From the NCBI GenBank assembly GCA_041667115.1, contig JBAYFO010000020.1, forward strand, positions 1 through 55,169: a stretch of 55,169 bases of DNA, given 5' to 3'. The first letter of the stretch is position 1. Every line of letters begins with the position of its first letter. Both the position numbers and the translations under genes were made by a program. Shown piece after piece: positions 37,113-45,968 of this stretch. The stretch is from UBA1563 sp041667115. GTDB taxonomy: Bacteria; Bacteroidota; Ignavibacteria; Ignavibacteriales; Ignavibacteriaceae. The notes beneath the pieces were generated by a model. It did not search any database, had not been told where the DNA came from, and saw only the letters and a program-made list of their open reading frames with translations.

Positions 37113-37381
37113 TTTTCCTCATTCATCTGATCAATTATTTCTCTGATTTTAGGGGTCAAATAGATGTTTTCAACTCCTAAATCTTTAAGTGCTTCAGAAA
37201 GTATTATCGCTTTACGTTGAGTATTTGCCAGTTTATTGATAACAATAACTTTACTATCCTTTAAAAGACAATATCCACCTTTAAAATCTCCTTTTTCAAA
37301 ACGAATAGTTGCTCCCAATTGGGCGGCAAGCGCTTTCAGTTCTTCAATAACATCTTCAAACTCTTTTTCTTTAATTTTCAT
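37109..37381 (-). CDS. Small conserved protein upstream of aroQ, unknown
   Basis: The 90-residue protein starts with a charged helix (KEKEFEDVIEELKALAAQLG) and has strands RFEKGDFKGGYCLLKD and KVIVINKLA, then a C-terminal helix. It has no signal peptide. It overlaps aroQ by four bases and the next upstream gene by 11, so it is cotranscribed and perhaps translationally coupled. I think the same gene pair occurs in other Bacteroidota, but I know no function. Confidence 0.65.
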   Translation of the reverse strand: MKIKEKEFEDVIEELKALAAQLGATIRFEKGDFKGGYCLLKDSKVIVINKLANTQRKAIILSEALKDLGVENIYLTPKIREIIDQMNEEK

Positions 37382-37880
37382 TTTTCTTTAATGGCTGGAA
37401 GATAAAAAGATAGATTACTGCAAGAAAAGAGAATAAATGTATTAACGGAAAACTCCCGAAAATTTTATACCGTTTGATGGTTGCTTCTAAAATTACTTTT
37501 GGATCAAATGCCGAATAAAACACAGAGGTAAAGATTTTATAATCGATATTTATAAGATAAAACTCAAACGGCGCTAAAGTAATAACTAAAATTAAAATAA
37601 TAAACAGCCATCCGTTTTGTTTAAGTTTCATTCGTGAACTTACTACAAAGACTAGCAGACTCAGAAAAAAAAGAACATACGTTATAGAAGTTATCAACAG
37701 AAGAGGATTCAGAATAAAAAAGATTACCTGTAGAAAATTTTCCGTAATAAATGGTTTTAATTGAAAATGATTTCCCTGAAAGAGATAAAAAGTTATTACG
37801 ATCCTCGAGAAATTAGCGCCAAGCCAAATAGCTCCGAAAACGACACTTAGATATTGAAATATTTTTGATACTTTTTGCAT
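37371..37880 (-). CDS. Four-pass membrane protein, unknown
   Basis: The protein has 169 residues and four likely membrane segments: near 7-30, 49-80 (two in tandem with ITSITYVLFFLSLLVFVV), 92-112 and 148-163. I do not recognise a family; hydrophobic, integral membrane protein is all that can be said. It is the first gene of the aroQ transcript, divergent from ppx with a 42-base spacer. Confidence 0.6.
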   Translation of the reverse strand: MQKVSKIFQYLSVVFGAIWLGANFSRIVITFYLFQGNHFQLKPFITENFLQVIFFILNPLLLITSITYVLFFLSLLVFVVSSRMKLKQNGWLFIILILVITLAPFEFYLINIDYKIFTSVFYSAFDPKVILEATIKRYKIFGSFPLIHLFSFLAVIYLFIFQPLKKNEN

Positions 37881-37922
37881 ACGAATTAATCTTAATTTTG
37901 ATGCCTAAAATATGGAAAAAAA

Positions 37923-38846
37923 ATGAATATTGCTTCAATTGATATCGGAACAAATACAATTTTACTCCTTGTCGCCCAAATTGATCCCCAACTGAAAATA
38001 GTTACTCCTCTTCGAGAAGAAATTAGAATGCCAAGAATTGGGAAGGATTTATACACAACCGGCAAAATATCGGAAGATAAAATTCAAGAACTTGAAAACG
38101 TTTTATTAGAATACAAAGCAATTGTAGATGTATATGCTTGTTCTGAATGTTTTATCATTGGGACTCACGCTCTACGGAACGCTTCAAACAAATTAGAAAT
38201 AAAAGAAAGGATTTACAAAAGAACGGGATTTTCTCTCGAGATCGTTCCGCCTGATTCTGAAGCCGAATACGCATTCTATGGAGTTCGGTCATCATTAAAT
38301 AGTAATGAAATTTTTGTTATCCTCGACATTGGAGGTGGAAGTACAGAAATCATAATTTGTAAAAGTGATGTTATTCTTGAGAAGAAAAGCATTCCGGTTG
38401 GTGTAGTAACTTTAAAGGATCAATTGATTTCTGGGTACCCGATATCTGAAATTGAAAAACGTAAATTGAAAAATAAAATAGAATACGAGTTCAGTAGTCT
38501 AAATCTAAACCATCTTGCTCCCAAATCTATTATCGGAATTTCAGGCACACCAACAACATTTGCCGCAATAAGAAAAAAGCTTCAAATATTTGAACCGGAA
38601 AAAATTGATAACTCGATGATATCAAAATTAGAGATTGCTGGAATAACAGAATTTCTAGGAAATTCATCAATCGAGGAGGTTAAAAATTCATTTGGTGAGA
38701 TTATTTCTAAGCGTGAGGATATACTTTATATTGGAGGTAAAATCTTACTGTATATAATGGATTACTTCTCTTTACCTAATGTCATTGTCAGCACTAAAGG
38801 TATTAGGCATGGTGTTTTTTACAAAAAAATGTTCATTGATAAATAA
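37923..38846 (+). CDS. Ppx/GppA-family phosphatase
   Basis: The actin-like ATPase fold of exopolyphosphatases and pppGpp phosphatases is clear: IASIDIGTNTILLLVAQ at the start and FVILDIGGGSTEII in the middle. The protein, 307 residues, covers only the two-domain core, so it matches the short PPX type. It overlaps the next, convergent gene by 28 bases. Polyphosphate or (p)ppGpp substrate cannot be told. Confidence 0.88.
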   Translation: MNIASIDIGTNTILLLVAQIDPQLKIVTPLREEIRMPRIGKDLYTTGKISEDKIQELENVLLEYKAIVDVYACSECFIIGTHALRNASNKLEIKERIYKRTGFSLEIVPPDSEAEYAFYGVRSSLNSNEIFVILDIGGGSTEIIICKSDVILEKKSIPVGVVTLKDQLISGYPISEIEKRKLKNKIEYEFSSLNLNHLAPKSIIGISGTPTTFAAIRKKLQIFEPEKIDNSMISKLEIAGITEFLGNSSIEEVKNSFGEIISKREDILYIGGKILLYIMDYFSLPNVIVSTKGIRHGVFYKKMFIDK

Positions 38847-39502
38847 ATTAGACCGATAAAGACAAGTGAAATGAAAATTGATATGATTTTCTTCTTAAAA
38901 TAGAAGGCAAACAATTTAGAAGTAAGATTAATATTCCAGACAATAATACTTATTTCCAATATCAGAAAAAGATAAGCGAAATTCTTTTTTATCAAAAATG
39001 GCGAAGGGTTGAATGTAAAGAGCTGCTCCCCAAAAACAATAAACTCCATCGCAAAGAGAATGAACAACCCTATTAATTGTGGCATAAATGAAAAGGAGAT
39101 TCCTGCATAAAAATCTTTTATACGAAATTCTCCCAATTGTTCTCTAAGCAGCTTTTTTAGAATAAATCCTACTGAAATTATTACGACAACTGAAATGGCA
39201 AAAAGAATAATAAAATGAACTATCGAAAATCTCCCTTCGTTAAATACTCCCAATAATAGTGTGGAAAGAAGGTACACTTTGAATAATGCCAGGGCTAATA
39301 CCATAGTTGCAAAATTTTTCTGTTCTGCATGAAAGATTTCAATGAAAGCACCATTCGGATTCTCAATCAAAAGTCCAAATATTTTCCACAAGTCAATACT
39401 GGGAACTCTGTTCCTGATAATTGTGCCACACTTTTTGCAAACACTTTGAGAAAGTGGATTATTCGCTTTGCATTTGGGGCAAGGTATTAAATAATCAGAC
39501 AT
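38819..39502 (-). CDS. Zinc-ribbon membrane protein, Yip1-like
   Basis: The N-terminus carries a zinc ribbon (IPCPKCKANN with VCKKCGTI). About five membrane segments follow, with hydrophobic runs such as MVLALALFKVYLLSTLLLG and IILFAISVVVIISVGFIL. The layout suggests a Yip1-domain protein, a family of unknown role in bacteria. It lies four bases after the DUF5683 gene on the reverse strand and may be its partner. The 3' end overlaps ppx. Confidence 0.65.
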   Translation of the reverse strand: MSDYLIPCPKCKANNPLSQSVCKKCGTIIRNRVPSIDLWKIFGLLIENPNGAFIEIFHAEQKNFATMVLALALFKVYLLSTLLLGVFNEGRFSIVHFIILFAISVVVIISVGFILKKLLREQLGEFRIKDFYAGISFSFMPQLIGLFILFAMEFIVFGEQLFTFNPSPFLIKKNFAYLFLILEISIIVWNINLTSKLFAFYFKKKIISIFISLVFIGLIYLSMNIFL

Positions 39503-39506
39503 TGGA

Positions 39507-39989
39507 TTAAAACATTATTTTAAAATTGAACATCGGCTGTTGACGATAAAAATCTTCTGTAACTGAAAAATCAAACAACTGAGCATCTACATAAGCGTCA
39601 ACTAAGTTTGCTAGATAAGTAAAAACAAAATACATGGCAAAAAGATCACGCTGATCTCTGTATAAATCACGCCACTTTTTATCAATTAGGTCTTGTGTCT
39701 TTAGATAAAGACTTTGATAATTTTTATAATCATTATTATTCTTAATATAATTATATATAAACCACCCACCAACACCCCAGACAATTGGTGCTTTCCAATA
39801 CGATTCGTTATAAATTTGTCCCCAGCCAGGGATAATCGCACTGCGTAACACAGCACCCCAAGCCGATTTTTGCATCACAAATGTCGTATCAACTGCATTA
39901 GAATCTGCGACTGCAACCCTGTCTTGAGCAGACGAAATGAGCGGAAATACCGAAATGACAAGAAATATTTTAATTATAATTTTTTTCAA
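39507..39989 (-). CDS. DUF5683 family protein
   Basis: The protein has a signal peptide (IFLVISVFPLISSAQ), then SAWGAVLRSAIIPGWGQIYN and ESYWKAPIVWGVGGWFIYN, the signature of DUF5683, and a C-terminal amphipathic part. The family is unknown in function and typical of Bacteroidota, where it often sits downstream of parB, as here. It overlaps parB by 20 bases. Confidence 0.8.
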   Translation of the reverse strand: MKKIIIKIFLVISVFPLISSAQDRVAVADSNAVDTTFVMQKSAWGAVLRSAIIPGWGQIYNESYWKAPIVWGVGGWFIYNYIKNNNDYKNYQSLYLKTQDLIDKKWRDLYRDQRDLFAMYFVFTYLANLVDAYVDAQLFDFSVTEDFYRQQPMFNFKIMF

Positions 39990-40902
39990 TTAGGTCAAAC
40001 AAGTCTATTAATCTTTCTAATTCATCGGAAGAGTAAAACTCTATGGTTACATCTCCGGTCCCGTCTTGTTTCACTTTGCAAATTACTTTTGTCCCGAATA
40101 TTTTTCTAAGTTTATCCTCAAGTGCCAATAATGAAGCTGAGTTACTAATTCCACCTGGAGTTTTAAGAGTTAATATCTTTTTTTGTGTTGAGGTTTCGGT
40201 TAGCATTTTTTTTACTAATGACTCAACTTTACGTACCGATAAGCTATTTTCTTTTATTCTTTTAAGAGCTTCAAGCTGCATGGTGTGGGACGGTAAATTG
40301 ATCAATGCTCTGGCATGCCCCATACTTATTTCATCATGTATAAGGGCGTCTTGAATTTCTTGAGGTAATTTTAATAAACGAATTGAGTTGGCTACGGTTG
40401 TTCTATCCTTCCCCACTCTTTCGGCAATTTGTTCCTGCGTTAAACTGCATTCTTCCATTAACCGTTTAAATGCTAATCCAACTTCGATGGGATTTAATTT
40501 TTCACGCTGTATATTTTCAATAATTGCCATCGAGAGCATAATATCATCTGAAAGGACTTCAATAATGTATGCGGGAATGTCAATTAATCCAATTTCTTTG
40601 CAAGCTCTCAAGCGCCGTTCACCCGAAACAATTTGGAACTGTCCTTCTCCAAATTTTCTAACAGTTATCGGTTGAATTAATCCGTTTGTAAAAATTGATG
40701 CTTTGAGTTCATCCAATGCACCTTGATCAAAATGCATTCTTGGTTGGAACGGATTTGGAAAAATATTTTCGATTTTTATTCTCAACAACGATTCATTTTT
40801 ACCGCTATTGATCTCTAATTCTTGAGGTTGTGCAATAACATCCGTTGAAGGCTTTAATAAAGCGTCTAATCCTCTGCCTAATCCGGTTCTCATTTTATTC
40901 AT
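39970..40902 (-). CDS. parB: Chromosome-partitioning protein ParB
   Basis: ParB is a CTP-dependent clamp that loads at parS and helps segregate origins. The N-terminus GLGRGLDALL is the ParA-stimulating segment. The CTPase motif GERRLRA and the ENIQREKLNPIE helix are present, followed by a helix-turn-helix (LTQEQIAERVGKDRTTVANS) and a C-terminal dimer domain. Length 310 residues. It overlaps parA by eight bases. No parS sequence (TGTTTCACGTGAAACA or close variants) is seen in the window. Confidence 0.95.
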   Translation of the reverse strand: MNKMRTGLGRGLDALLKPSTDVIAQPQELEINSGKNESLLRIKIENIFPNPFQPRMHFDQGALDELKASIFTNGLIQPITVRKFGEGQFQIVSGERRLRACKEIGLIDIPAYIIEVLSDDIMLSMAIIENIQREKLNPIEVGLAFKRLMEECSLTQEQIAERVGKDRTTVANSIRLLKLPQEIQDALIHDEISMGHARALINLPSHTMQLEALKRIKENSLSVRKVESLVKKMLTETSTQKKILTLKTPGGISNSASLLALEDKLRKIFGTKVICKVKQDGTGDVTIEFYSSDELERLIDLFDLIEKNYN

Positions 40903-41680
40903 AATTTACAACTTTTTTTAATTGTCCATTTCGTTCTAATAATTCGGAAGCTAATGCAATATAATTTTTTGCTCCGCTCGAAACAGCATCATACAGAAGG
41001 ATAGGCTTTCCATAACTCGGCGCTTCCGATAATCTGACATTTCTATGGATGATCGTGTTAAAAACTTTTTCACCAAAATATTTTCTTACTTCTTCGGCAA
41101 CTTGTTGTGAAAGCCGTAAACGTACATCATACATTGTTAGAAGGACCCCTTCTACTGCTAATTTAGGATTGAAATTTTGTTTAACAATATTTATAGTGTT
41201 TAGTAGTTGTCCCAATCCTTCCAAAGCGAAATATTCGCACTGCACAGGAATAAGAACCGAATTTGAAGCCGACAAAGCATTCAAAGTTAAAAGTCCAAGC
41301 GAAGGAGGGCAATCAATAATGATAAAATCGTATTCGCTTGAAATTTCCGCCAACCTTTGTTTTAAAAGCATTTCTCTGTTTTCCATATCAACCATCTCAA
41401 TTTCTGCCCCGACAAGATTGATATTTGATGGAAGGATATTCAAGAATGGCATAAAACTGGGGATAATCACTTCTTTGATTGGATAACTACCGATTAACAC
41501 CTCATAAATTGAAGGAGTTTGGTTTGAGATGCTCAATCCGGAAGAAGAATTTGCTTGCGGGTCTATATCGATAAGCAGAATATTTTTTTCCGCCGCTGCT
41601 AATGAAGCAGAAATATTTATAGCTGTGGTCGTCTTACCAACGCCACCCTTTTGATTTGCAACGGTTATTATTTTACCCAT
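40895..41680 (-). CDS. parA: Chromosome-partitioning ATPase ParA/Soj
   Basis: The protein has the deviant Walker A (NQKGGVGKTTTAINIS), the Walker B region (YDFIIIDCPPSLGLLT) and the Soj length (261 residues). It is the first gene of a parA-parB-DUF5683 unit. Upstream, 85 bases separate it from the UPF0173 gene, on the same strand. Such parAB pairs usually lie near the chromosomal origin, but no DnaA-box cluster is seen here. Confidence 0.95.
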   Translation of the reverse strand: MGKIITVANQKGGVGKTTTAINISASLAAAEKNILLIDIDPQANSSSGLSISNQTPSIYEVLIGSYPIKEVIIPSFMPFLNILPSNINLVGAEIEMVDMENREMLLKQRLAEISSEYDFIIIDCPPSLGLLTLNALSASNSVLIPVQCEYFALEGLGQLLNTINIVKQNFNPKLAVEGVLLTMYDVRLRLSQQVAEEVRKYFGEKVFNTIIHRNVRLSEAPSYGKPILLYDAVSSGAKNYIALASELLERNGQLKKVVNYE

Positions 41681-41764
41681 TATTTTCTGTATTTATCTTT
41701 CTGAAAAAACTACTTTTACTTTTAAAGTTACATAAAAAGAGATGATATCGGAAATTATTTTACT

Positions 41765-42445
41765 TTAATTAATCGAGATTTCTTCACCAAATTCCATAAC
41801 TCTGCATTGCTTCCCTTTTTGCTCAACTTTATCTTTAAATTCTAACGGATCAGCCGCAATAATATGGTAAGTGTTATAATGCATTGGAATGGCAACACCT
41901 GGATTGACAAATTCAACGGCTCTAACGGCATCATCAATGCCCATGGTAAAATTATCACCAATCGGTAAAAGCATATAATCTATTTTATCGATTTCACCAA
42001 TCAATTTCATATCTAAAAATAATCCAGTATCGCCGGTATGATAAATGACCTTATCTTCAATAAATAATAAAACACCTGCCGGTTCGCCTGCATATTGTAA
42101 ATTCTCGGTAGATGAACCATGATGCGCAATGGTGAACTTCAATTTTCCGAAGGGAAAGTTATGGCTCCCGCCTATATGCATCTTGTGCGTGTTAAATCCT
42201 TGACCATCGAGAATAACCCCCAACTCATTAACGCAAATAATTTGAGAATTGAATATCCTCGCAATTTTTTTTGCATCTCCAAGATGGTCGCCATGCGCAT
42301 GAGTAAGAACAATAAAGTCTGCAAATATTTCATCCGATTTCACCGGTGCATTTGGATTATTATCTAAAAAAGGATCGATAAGAATGCTTAATCCTTCTTC
42401 AGTTGTTATTTGAAAAGCTGAATGAGACAAGTACCGTAGTTTCAT
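41765..42445 (-). CDS. UPF0173 metal-dependent hydrolase
   Basis: This is a metallo-beta-lactamase-fold protein. The zinc motif is LTHAHGDHLGD; HHGSSTENL, HTGDTGLF and AIPMHYNTY supply the other ligands. The start MKLRYLSHSAFQI and the order of motifs match UPF0173 (YtkL), whose substrate is unknown. Length 226 residues. It lies 14 bases after the glycosyltransferase. Confidence 0.9.
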   Translation of the reverse strand: MKLRYLSHSAFQITTEEGLSILIDPFLDNNPNAPVKSDEIFADFIVLTHAHGDHLGDAKKIARIFNSQIICVNELGVILDGQGFNTHKMHIGGSHNFPFGKLKFTIAHHGSSTENLQYAGEPAGVLLFIEDKVIYHTGDTGLFLDMKLIGEIDKIDYMLLPIGDNFTMGIDDAVRAVEFVNPGVAIPMHYNTYHIIAADPLEFKDKVEQKGKQCRVMEFGEEISIN

Positions 42446-42459
42446 GGCTTCACTCCATT

Positions 42460-43119
42460 TTAATATTTAATGATTACTTTTATAAAACTGATAATTGCAT
42501 TGAAAGCTTTAATTGAACTTTTTTGATTATCGTATTTTGTCGAAATATCAATAAATGAAATAGGAATTTTATTCTTTGCAGCCCGCAGGATCATTTCACT
42601 TTCAGCTTCAAATCCATTAGTCTCTGGAATAATTAATGGTATAATTGAAGTATCAAATCCGCGGTATCCAGATTGACTATCAAATATTTTTTGTTTTGTT
42701 TTAATTGAAAGAACTTTTGAAGTAATTGTATTACTTAGCACTCGCATAAACGGCATTGCACGAAAAGAAATATTTCTTTTTCCGATAACAAACTTAGAAG
42801 TTTTTAAAGTATCAAGAAATAGCGGGATATATTTAGGCTCATGTTGATAGTCGGAATCAAGTGTAAGAATATATCGGCTTCCTAGAGCAAGTGCCTCAGA
42901 AAATCCTCTTTTCAGCGCCGCGCCTTTACCTGAATTACTTTCAAGTTTATATATGTGTATTTTTGAATCATTGACTGAATAATCAGTAACATCCTGAGTT
43001 GAACCGTCATTTACAAGAACAAGATAATCAACAAGTGGTAATGTATCTTCAATTACTTTTCTAAATATATTTTCCGGATTATAAAAAGGAATAATCGCGG
43101 TAACTGGTAACTTATCGAT
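42460..43119 (-). CDS. Family 2 glycosyltransferase lacking a canonical start codon
   Basis: Translating the whole open stretch gives a complete GT-A enzyme of about 219 residues: VTAIIPFYNPENIF, VDYLVLVNDGSTQDVT, SNSGKGAALKRGF and a DxD-like LTLDSDYQHEP, ending near residue 219 with no membrane segment. It resembles dolichol- or undecaprenyl-phosphate sugar transferases. The frame is open from a TAG at 43171-43173 but contains no ATG, GTG or TTG before 42756, well inside the domain. The family N-terminus would fit a start at 43119, where the codon is ATC (I-D-K-L-P). It overlaps the cdaA stop (43112), like its neighbours. Start and expression are therefore uncertain. Confidence 0.75.
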   Translation of the reverse strand: MDKLPVTAIIPFYNPENIFRKVIEDTLPLVDYLVLVNDGSTQDVTDYSVNDSKIHIYKLESNSGKGAALKRGFSEALALGSRYILTLDSDYQHEPKYIPLFLDTLKTSKFVIGKRNISFRAMPFMRVLSNTITSKVLSIKTKQKIFDSQSGYRGFDTSIIPLIIPETNGFEAESEMILRAAKNKIPISFIDISTKYDNQKSSIKAFNAIISFIKVIIKY

Positions 43120-43927
43120 TGATAAACTTTCTAAAAAAAGGAATGAATTTAAATTTATTTTTTGTCGGTGCTACATATATCAATTTTTGGCGCAACATTT
43201 CTTTTGCAAGTCCTCTTGTTAAAACACCGTTTTCTGCAATAGAAATGCTACCTGTTTCTTCCGAGACAATAACGCAAATGACATCCGCCTGTTCAGAAAT
43301 ACCCAATCCGGCCCGATGCCTCATTCCTAACGATTCACCTTTGTACATCGTAGTTAACGTTAGCGGAAGTGTGCAGCGTGCAGCCTCAATGATGTTGCCT
43401 TTAATGATGACGGCTCCATCATGTAAAGGTGTTCTTGGGAAAAATATTGTTCGTAAAAGATCTTTCGATAACACGGCATTTAATAAATCGCCGGTTTCAG
43501 AAATACCTCTAATTCCTTTTGATCTTACAATTACCATTAAAGCGCCATGTTGAAATTGAGATAACTCGAATGCAGCCTCGGCAATTATGCTTGCAACTTC
43601 TTGTGTTTCACCTTTCTGACCGAAGCGCAAAATAGGACTTCTCGCCAACAACATTAGAATTCTTCTGATCTCCGGCTGGAATAAAATAATAAAAGCAATG
43701 ATCCAGATTTCGGTAATGAATTTTAAGAGCCAGTTTACTGCCCGCAAATTTAGTATCTGAGAAAAAAATGAGAGGAGAAATACAAGCATTAGTCCTAAAA
43801 ATATTTGAGAAGCTACCGTTCCTTTTAATACAGAATACAGTTTATAGAAAATTATTCCAACTATCGCCATATCGATCAAATCGAAAAACGATACGGTGAT
43901 AAATCCTATTTTAAAAATTTCAAACAT
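43112..43927 (-). CDS. cdaA: Diadenylate cyclase CdaA (DisA_N)
   Basis: CdaA makes c-di-AMP, which controls potassium and osmolyte balance. Three N-terminal membrane segments (residues about 10-85) lead to the DAC domain with the two signature motifs, LHDGAVIIKGN and MRHRAGLGISEQAD. The length of 271 residues is normal. It overlaps folP by eight bases, so both are likely translated together. folP-cdaA pairing is common in Bacteroidota. The last codons sit beside a run of seven T's. Confidence 0.93.
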   Translation of the reverse strand: MFEIFKIGFITVSFFDLIDMAIVGIIFYKLYSVLKGTVASQIFLGLMLVFLLSFFSQILNLRAVNWLLKFITEIWIIAFIILFQPEIRRILMLLARSPILRFGQKGETQEVASIIAEAAFELSQFQHGALMVIVRSKGIRGISETGDLLNAVLSKDLLRTIFFPRTPLHDGAVIIKGNIIEAARCTLPLTLTTMYKGESLGMRHRAGLGISEQADVICVIVSEETGSISIAENGVLTRGLAKEMLRQKLIYVAPTKNKFKFIPFFRKFINR

Positions 43928-44762
43928 TGTTAAGTGCCGTAATAAGTTTTTTTGTCAGTAAACCAAGTTCCATGTTGTGAGAACGAATTATGGAGGCGCC
44001 TCTTGCTAACGATACTGCTTCCATAATAGCCGAAGGAATATCTCGTTCGTCATGATTTAAATCTAAAGTTTTCCCTAAAAATGATTTACGGGAAAGTCCG
44101 ATAAGCACCGGGTAACCAAGTCGCTTAAAATCATCAATGTGATTAAGAATTTTATAATTATGTTCAACAGTTTTTCCGAAACCAATTCCGGGATCGAGAA
44201 TGATTTTATTAATTCTATGTTTTTTAGCAACTGCAATTTGTTTTTCTAAAAAAGCAATAATTTCTTTTATAAGATTTTTATATGTAGGATTTTCCTGCAT
44301 TGTTTTGGGATTATCCTTCATATGCATAATAATCAATCCCGCGTTAGACCTTGAGATAACCTTGAATATTTTATCGTCAAATGTTCCACCGCTAACGTCA
44401 TTAATAATAACAGCTCCGGCTTTGAGAGCTTCTTCAGCTACTTCGCTCTTTGTAGTGTCTATCGAAATAATCAGATCATTTTTCTTTTTTAAAAGAGAGT
44501 TAATAACTGGAATCGTTCGAGATAATTCTTCATTGACGGAAATAGCATCAGAACCGGGGCGTGTAGATTCACCGCCGATATCAATAATATCTGCTCCGTG
44601 AGAAGCTAAAAACAACCCGTGCTGAACAGCTTTTTTAGGCTCAAAATACTTTCCACCATCGGAAAATGAATCAGGCGTAACATTAACAATGCCCATAAAT
44701 ATAGGGGTTGAAAAATCGAGCACCTTATTTCCGAATTTGTATTTTTTCAAGAAACCCTTCAA
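43920..44762 (-). CDS. folP: Dihydropteroate synthase
   Basis: FolP condenses p-aminobenzoate with hydroxymethyldihydropterin pyrophosphate in folate synthesis. The TIM-barrel motifs are all present: MGIVNVTPDSFSDGG, DIGGESTRPGSD, IINDVSGG, ILDPGIGFGK and GLSRKSFLG. Length 280 residues. It follows nagA by 18 bases and precedes cdaA, so the order is nagA-folP-cdaA-GT on the reverse strand. Confidence 0.96.
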   Translation of the reverse strand: MKGFLKKYKFGNKVLDFSTPIFMGIVNVTPDSFSDGGKYFEPKKAVQHGLFLASHGADIIDIGGESTRPGSDAISVNEELSRTIPVINSLLKKKNDLIISIDTTKSEVAEEALKAGAVIINDVSGGTFDDKIFKVISRSNAGLIIMHMKDNPKTMQENPTYKNLIKEIIAFLEKQIAVAKKHRINKIILDPGIGFGKTVEHNYKILNHIDDFKRLGYPVLIGLSRKSFLGKTLDLNHDERDIPSAIMEAVSLARGASIIRSHNMELGLLTKKLITALNNV

Positions 44763-44780
44763 TCAAGAATTAAAAACTAT

Positions 44781-45950
44781 TTATTGTTCTAGATTTTTAT
44801 GATAAACAATTTTCCCGTTAAGAATTGTCATTACAACTTCATATTGATTATTCATGACAACCATATCGGCATCTTTTCCAACTGCTAATATTCCCTTTCG
44901 ATTTTCAATATTAAGGACTTTAGCGCCGTTTAACGAGGCCATTCGAACAGCATCCGTCAACTTTGCATTAGCTGTTTCGACAAGGTTTTTAATTGCCTTA
45001 TTTAGTGTCAAGGTGCTCCCGGCAAGAGTACCGTCCGGCAAAAATGCTTTTTGGTCTTTCATGAATATTTTTTGATCAGCAAACTCGTATTCACCTTCGT
45101 GCATTCCACCAGCACGAATAGAATCAGTAATTAAGATGATTCCGTTTGCACCCTTTAATTTAAGCAGTAATTCCATTACTGCAGGATGTACATGAAGTTT
45201 GTCTGCAATTAATTCTATTTTCAGTTCGTTCCTAAGTAAAGCTCCAAGGATAACACCACCATCACGATGGTGAAAAGGTTTCATCGCATTAAAAATATGG
45301 GTTACGTGAGCCGCACCGTTATCAATTGCCAACTCTATTTCATCATATGTAGCCATTGAATGCCCGATTGAAAGAACAACTCCTCTTTTAGCTGCGGCGC
45401 GCATCACTGCAATAGAACCCGGTAATTCAGGCGCAATGGTCATAATTTTTATATACCCTTTAGACGCTTCCCACATTGCTTCCCATGAATCGACTGATGG
45501 TTCCCACAAATAACTTTCGTTCATAGCTCCCTTCAAGCTCTTATTTAAATAAGGACCTTCCATGTGGATACCATAAATATTTGACTCTGGATTATCTTCA
45601 ATATAAGTCGCAACTCTATTCAGATCGTCAAGTAATTGCTGATATGGTTTTGCAAATAAGGAAGCCAATATTGTTGTAGAACCGTTGCGTAGAAAATAAT
45701 CACTTACTCTTTTTATACTTTCATCATTCGGATCTGCGAATCCATTGCCGCCTCCGCCATGCACAAGCAGATCCACAAACCCGGGTGTAATGGTGTGGCC
45801 GCTAATATCAATTACTTCACAGTTATCGGGTATTTTTACATCCGAAGCTTTTCCTAATTCGTGAATAACTCCATCTTCAAAAACAATTACTCCATTGTTT
45901 ACAACACGAAATGGAGTAACAATTTTACCTCCAACTAATGCATAACTCAT
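44781..45950 (-). CDS. nagA: N-acetylglucosamine-6-phosphate deacetylase
   Basis: NagA turns GlcNAc-6-P into GlcN-6-P. GFVDLLVHGGGGNGF, HMEGPYLNKSLKGA (metal Glu), SIGHSMATYDE, AAHVTHIFNAM and LITDSIRAGGM (catalytic Asp) are the expected motifs. The product would be used by NagB (50528-51349). The two genes are about 4.6 kb apart on opposite strands, so they are not one operon. Length 389 residues, typical. Confidence 0.94.
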   Translation of the reverse strand: MSYALVGGKIVTPFRVVNNGVIVFEDGVIHELGKASDVKIPDNCEVIDISGHTITPGFVDLLVHGGGGNGFADPNDESIKRVSDYFLRNGSTTILASLFAKPYQQLLDDLNRVATYIEDNPESNIYGIHMEGPYLNKSLKGAMNESYLWEPSVDSWEAMWEASKGYIKIMTIAPELPGSIAVMRAAAKRGVVLSIGHSMATYDEIELAIDNGAAHVTHIFNAMKPFHHRDGGVILGALLRNELKIELIADKLHVHPAVMELLLKLKGANGIILITDSIRAGGMHEGEYEFADQKIFMKDQKAFLPDGTLAGSTLTLNKAIKNLVETANAKLTDAVRMASLNGAKVLNIENRKGILAVGKDADMVVMNNQYEVVMTILNGKIVYHKNLEQ

Positions 45951-45968
45951 ATATATCCTTTGATAAAT

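Noticed and set aside
39970..41764. parS site or chromosomal origin near parAB
   Set aside because: I found no TGTTTCACGTGAAACA-like site and no group of DnaA boxes; single TTATCCAC matches are not enough.
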